A stretch of DNA of 15,180 bases from DASQBT01 sp049578545 (lineage in GTDB: Bacteria > Pseudomonadota > Gammaproteobacteria > Burkholderiales > Thiobacillaceae). Made by a program: the position numbers and the translations under genes. Below the pieces are notes generated by a model that was not told where the DNA came from, ran no database searches, and saw only the letters and a list, made by a program, of their open reading frames with translations. The stretch is from assembly GCA_049578545.1 (NCBI GenBank), contig JBAUMF010000011.1, positions 1-15,180 of the forward strand, given 5' to 3'. Positions 13,579 through 15,180 of the stretch are shown here, in pieces (the first letter of the stretch is position 1; each line of letters begins with the position of its first letter).

Positions 13579-13610
13579 TGAACCGGTTGCCCTGTTTTTA
13601 TGAACCGGTT
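13579..13610 (+). repeat. Direct repeat TGAACCGGTT, left of the att core
   Basis: TGAACCGGTT occurs at 13579-13588 and 13601-13610, 22 bp apart, each preceded by a T-rich run (second copy TTTTTATGAACCGGTT). Related copies flank the tRNA remnant on its other side. This looks like integrase arm-type binding sites. Confidence 0.6.
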
Positions 13611-13641
13611 AGTCTTTGCTCACCTTGTGAGTACCGTGGAA

Positions 13642-13689
13642 TGGTGCTGGTGACACGAGTCGAACGTGCGACCTACTGATTACGAATCA
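13642..13689 (-). other. att core: 3' fragment of tRNA-Thr(CGT) with CCA
   Basis: On the minus strand 13689-13642 is the 3' part of a tRNA: anticodon loop TTCGTAA (13686-13680, anticodon CGT), 3' anticodon strand TCAGT, variable loop AGGTC, T arm with loop TTCGACT and five pairs (one G-U), acceptor strand CACCAGC, discriminator A and encoded CCA (13644-13642). Similarity stops within the 5' anticodon strand (13690), so the D arm and 5' half are missing. A GCTGG that could pair with the acceptor lies at 13700-13704, perhaps by chance. A 48-nt tRNA 3' end starting at the anticodon stem is the usual attachment-core duplication of tyrosine-recombinase elements. It is not a functional tRNA. Confidence 0.78.
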
Positions 13690-13731
13690 TCCAAGCTTTC
13701 CAGCATTCATGCGGATTCGCGCGAGATCTTG

Positions 13732-13791
13732 GTTCATAAAGAATCCCCTGGATACTCCTTTTTCTGCTTGGGAGGCTCTTTCTTTATGAAC
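13732..13791. repeat. 12-bp inverted repeat right of the att core
   Basis: GTTCATAAAGAA (13732-13743) and TTCTTTATGAAC (13780-13791) are perfect inverted copies, 36 nt apart. Both contain the TTTATGAAC motif shared with the direct repeats at 13579-13610, so four copies bracket the tRNA-Thr remnant. They are probably recombinase arm sites. A terminator is unlikely given the long loop and absent U-tract. Confidence 0.6.
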
Positions 13792-13823
13792 TGGCTTTAC
13801 CAATTCGATGCACCGCTTTGACC

Positions 13824-13886
13824 CCCTTTGCGCGAGGTATGCTGACGGGGCTGTGGGGTGTCACCTTCATTTTGGTCCGCAAAGGG
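13824..13886. repeat. 9-bp inverted repeat
   Basis: CCCTTTGCG (13824-13832) and CGCAAAGGG (13878-13886) are perfect inverted copies 45 nt apart in the gene-free stretch 13792-13957. Nothing else is recognised in that stretch. It could be another protein-binding pair of the attachment region or chance. Confidence 0.35.
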
Positions 13887-13957
13887 AGAGTGCCTCGATC
13901 AGCGTCTTCTCATGCCACATTGTTTGATTGTGGTACAGCGAAAGTCTGCGAAATCCA

Positions 13958-14296
13958 TTAGGTCATTGGCAGGAAGAAGAACACAAAACGTCCCTCGCAG
14001 ATGTCCACCATCAGCTTGGCGCCGTGGCTCAAGCCATATTCCACATAGCCAGGGGTTGCACCGGGCTGGTTGCACTCACTAGTGTGCTGAGGCGCTTCGA
14101 AGTTTCGATCTCGGTCATACCATGACAACAGCATGTGTTCGCCGATGGCGGCTTCTGCTGTAGCTTCGGCCAGCTTCATTGCCCCCCGGTAGTCGGCGGG
14201 CGCAGGGTCAGGCTGCATATTGACGATCTCGACACCGCTATTGTCTGGATGCCGCAGAAGGATACAGGCGGCTGCGCCGCTTTCGAATTCGGGCAC
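13958..14296 (-). CDS. Small AF1514-like conserved protein next to cbbM
   Basis: This is a soluble protein of about 112 residues. The frame is open to 14530, but third-position GC rises only after about 14300. A GTG at 14296 has AGGAGA about 11 nt upstream, so that start is preferred; ATG 14380 or ATG 14218 are alternatives. The conserved-looking core is in the last 85 residues: DYRGAMKLAEATAEAAIG, HMLLSWYDRDRNFEAPQH, TSECNQPGATPGYVEYGLSHG, and a strand-rich end VDICEGRFVFFF. From memory this matches the small AF1514-family proteins of unknown function. It lies 244 nt beyond the cbbM terminator on the same strand and is therefore probably separately transcribed. No catalytic motif is evident. 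Confidence 0.6.
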   Translation of the reverse strand: MPEFESGAAACILLRHPDNSGVEIVNMQPDPAPADYRGAMKLAEATAEAAIGEHMLLSWYDRDRNFEAPQHTSECNQPGATPGYVEYGLSHGAKLMVDICEGRFVFFFLPMT

Positions 14297-14534
14297 GGTC
14301 TTGGATTCTCCTGATATGGCTTCTGAAAATAATAGCATACGCTCCATGAGTTGCAACTGCGTATCAAGACTTACAGGCATAAGTCCCGTGTCAGGAAACT
14401 GTCTCCAAAACCAACCAACCGCCACACGGAGGAAATGCACAATCCAAATTGCATGGCATGTGCGCTCGAGTTCGGCTGCCTCATTGAAGCCCCGGAGGAT
14501 TTTGGTCAGGCGTGTGGCAGCACCCTGCAAAAAG

Positions 14535-14559
14535 AAAAAAGCCCCCGGTCGCTGGGGGC
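14535..14559 (-). terminator. Rho-independent terminator of cbbM
   Basis: On the minus strand GCCCCC-N7-GGGGGC (14559-14541) is followed by TTTTTT (14540-14535) and a further T-rich run. It begins 28 nt after the cbbM stop and is a textbook intrinsic terminator. It implies cbbM is the last gene of its transcript here. The rest of 14297-14587 holds nothing recognised. Confidence 0.92.
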
Positions 14560-14587
14560 GTTACATGCTGGTGAGTACACGACCTTC

Positions 14588-15180
14588 TTACTTATGCACG
14601 CCCAGCTTCTCACGCCACCCGGGGTACAGCTTGTCAGCGTCGTTCGGGAAGGATTCGAAGGCGCGGGCGAATTCCTTGTGCTCCTTGGCAAACGCGATGG
14701 GGTCGGCTCCAGCCTTCCAACACTCATAGGACTGACGCAGAGAGATCGCGCCTGCCGCCGGGCTGTCGATGTGGCCGTAGGAGCCGCCGCCGGCGGTGTT
14801 GACCACGTTGCCGTGGCCCAGGTTCTCGAAGAAGCCGGGCAGACGCAGTGCGTTCATACCGCCGGAGATGATTGGGGTGGTGGGCTTCATGCCGTACCAT
14901 TTCTGGAAGTAGACCGGGCCCTGGCACTCGTCGCGCTCGATCATGTAGGCGATGATCTTGTCGCCGCCTTCGCCTTCCATCTTGCCGTAGCCCATGGTGC
15001 CCACGTGGATGCCGGAAGCGCCCTGCAGTCGGGAGATCTTGGCCAGCACGAAAGCGGTGTAGCCGCGCTTCGCGGATGGGGAAGTGATCATACCGTGGCC
15101 GGCGCGGTGGTAGTGCAGGTACTGATTGGGATACTGACGACGGGCGGTGGTGATCATGCCGGGGCCGCCGACGAAACCGT
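14588..15180 (-). CDS. cbbM: Form II RuBisCO (ribulose-bisphosphate carboxylase), C-terminal part
   Basis: About 197 C-terminal residues are present; the 5' part runs off the window. The frame reads through the edge, with GFVGGPG preceding the methionine at 15157. The enzyme fixes CO2 onto ribulose-1,5-bisphosphate in the Calvin cycle. Form II is indicated by HYHRAGHGMITSPSAKRG, carrying the conserved active-site His of the loop-5 region; GIHVGTMGYGKMEGE; the phosphate-binding stretch ISGGMNALRLPG; and NTAGGGSYGHIDSPAAGA. The C-terminus LYPGWREKLGVHK is intact. It closely resembles remembered CbbM of sulfur-oxidising Thiobacillus, Halothiobacillus and Acidithiobacillus. A strong terminator follows, so cbbQ/cbbO do not directly follow in this transcript. 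Confidence 0.97.
   Translation of the reverse strand, partial: GFVGGPGMITTARRQYPNQYLHYHRAGHGMITSPSAKRGYTAFVLAKISRLQGASGIHVGTMGYGKMEGEGGDKIIAYMIERDECQGPVYFQKWYGMKPTTPIISGGMNALRLPGFFENLGHGNVVNTAGGGSYGHIDSPAAGAISLRQSYECWKAGADPIAFAKEHKEFARAFESFPNDADKLYPGWREKLGVHK

Noticed and set aside
13642..13704. A complete functional tRNA with a reduced D arm (GCTGG at 13700-13704 pairing with CCAGC).
   Set aside because: The anticodon stem keeps only about three pairs and there is no D stem. A 3' att-core fragment explains the sequence better.
14297..14530. Extended N-terminus of the AF1514-like protein from a TTG at 14530.
   Set aside because: The TTG lies in the A/T tail of the cbbM terminator, has no ribosome binding site, and codon third positions are AT-rich until about 14300.
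14440..15180. Plus-strand open frame opposite cbbM starting near GGAGGAAATG.
   Set aside because: It runs antisense through a highly conserved RuBisCO gene and across a terminator. It is a shadow frame.
1..15180. CRISPR arrays, insertion sequences or transposases.
   Set aside because: No regularly spaced repeats, no transposase-like protein and no IS terminal repeats were found on either strand. The cargo boundaries show no clear target duplication.

Overview
The window reads as a conjugative (integrative-type) element joined to a chromosomal or island segment carrying the end of a form II RuBisCO gene. CbbM (14588-15180) closely resembles, from memory, the CbbM of sulfur-oxidising beta- and gammaproteobacteria such as Thiobacillus, Halothiobacillus and Acidithiobacillus. 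The Trb-type (IncP/Tn4371-like) type IV secretion genes and the high GC outside the cargo fit such a chemolithoautotrophic proteobacterium. The genus is not determined here.

Layout. Positions 101-12603 are a minus-strand conjugation block. Read from its upstream end it holds: an unknown 193-aa protein, an ArdC-like antirestriction zincin, an unknown 215-aa protein, the coupling protein TraG, the pilin-processing peptidase TraF, an unknown 114-aa protein, the VirB11-like ATPase TrbB, then TrbC (pilin), TrbD, TrbE (VirB4-like ATPase), TrbJ (VirB5-like) and an IHF-beta-like DNA-bending protein. The usual trbB-trbC junction is split by about 2 kb containing two plus-strand genes of lower GC. One encodes a GIY-YIG-like nuclease and the other a protein whose C-terminus resembles abortive-infection/HEPN-like proteins. 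This two-gene cargo is the best candidate in the window for an undescribed, probably defensive, system.

Positions 12604-12936 are a divergent control region. It carries palindromes, an inverted repeat beside an IncP-like nic motif, and a strongly initiated 18-codon leader whose stop overlaps the GTG start of a plus-strand VirB1-like lytic transglycosylase (12937-13536).

Positions 13537-13957 hold no gene. They carry the 3' 48 nt of a tRNA-Thr(CGT) gene including CCA, flanked on both sides by repeats of a TTTATGAACCGG-type motif. This looks like a tyrosine-recombinase att core with arm sites. Beyond it are a small AF1514-like gene, a strong intrinsic terminator, and the C-terminal part of cbbM running off the window.

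The perfect 8-bp palindrome TGACGTCA occurs seven times, where about 0.2 is expected by chance. Five copies lie in the intergenic gaps ahead of trbJ, trbD, the 193-aa gene and the divergent leader, so it is a candidate operator coordinating the transfer genes.

The parts fit one job. TraG, ArdC and a relaxase outside the window would handle DNA. The transglycosylase opens the wall. TrbB, C, D, E and J with TraF build the channel and pilus. IHF bends DNA for regulation or recombination. trbL, F, G, H and I, the relaxase and the integrase are not in the window.
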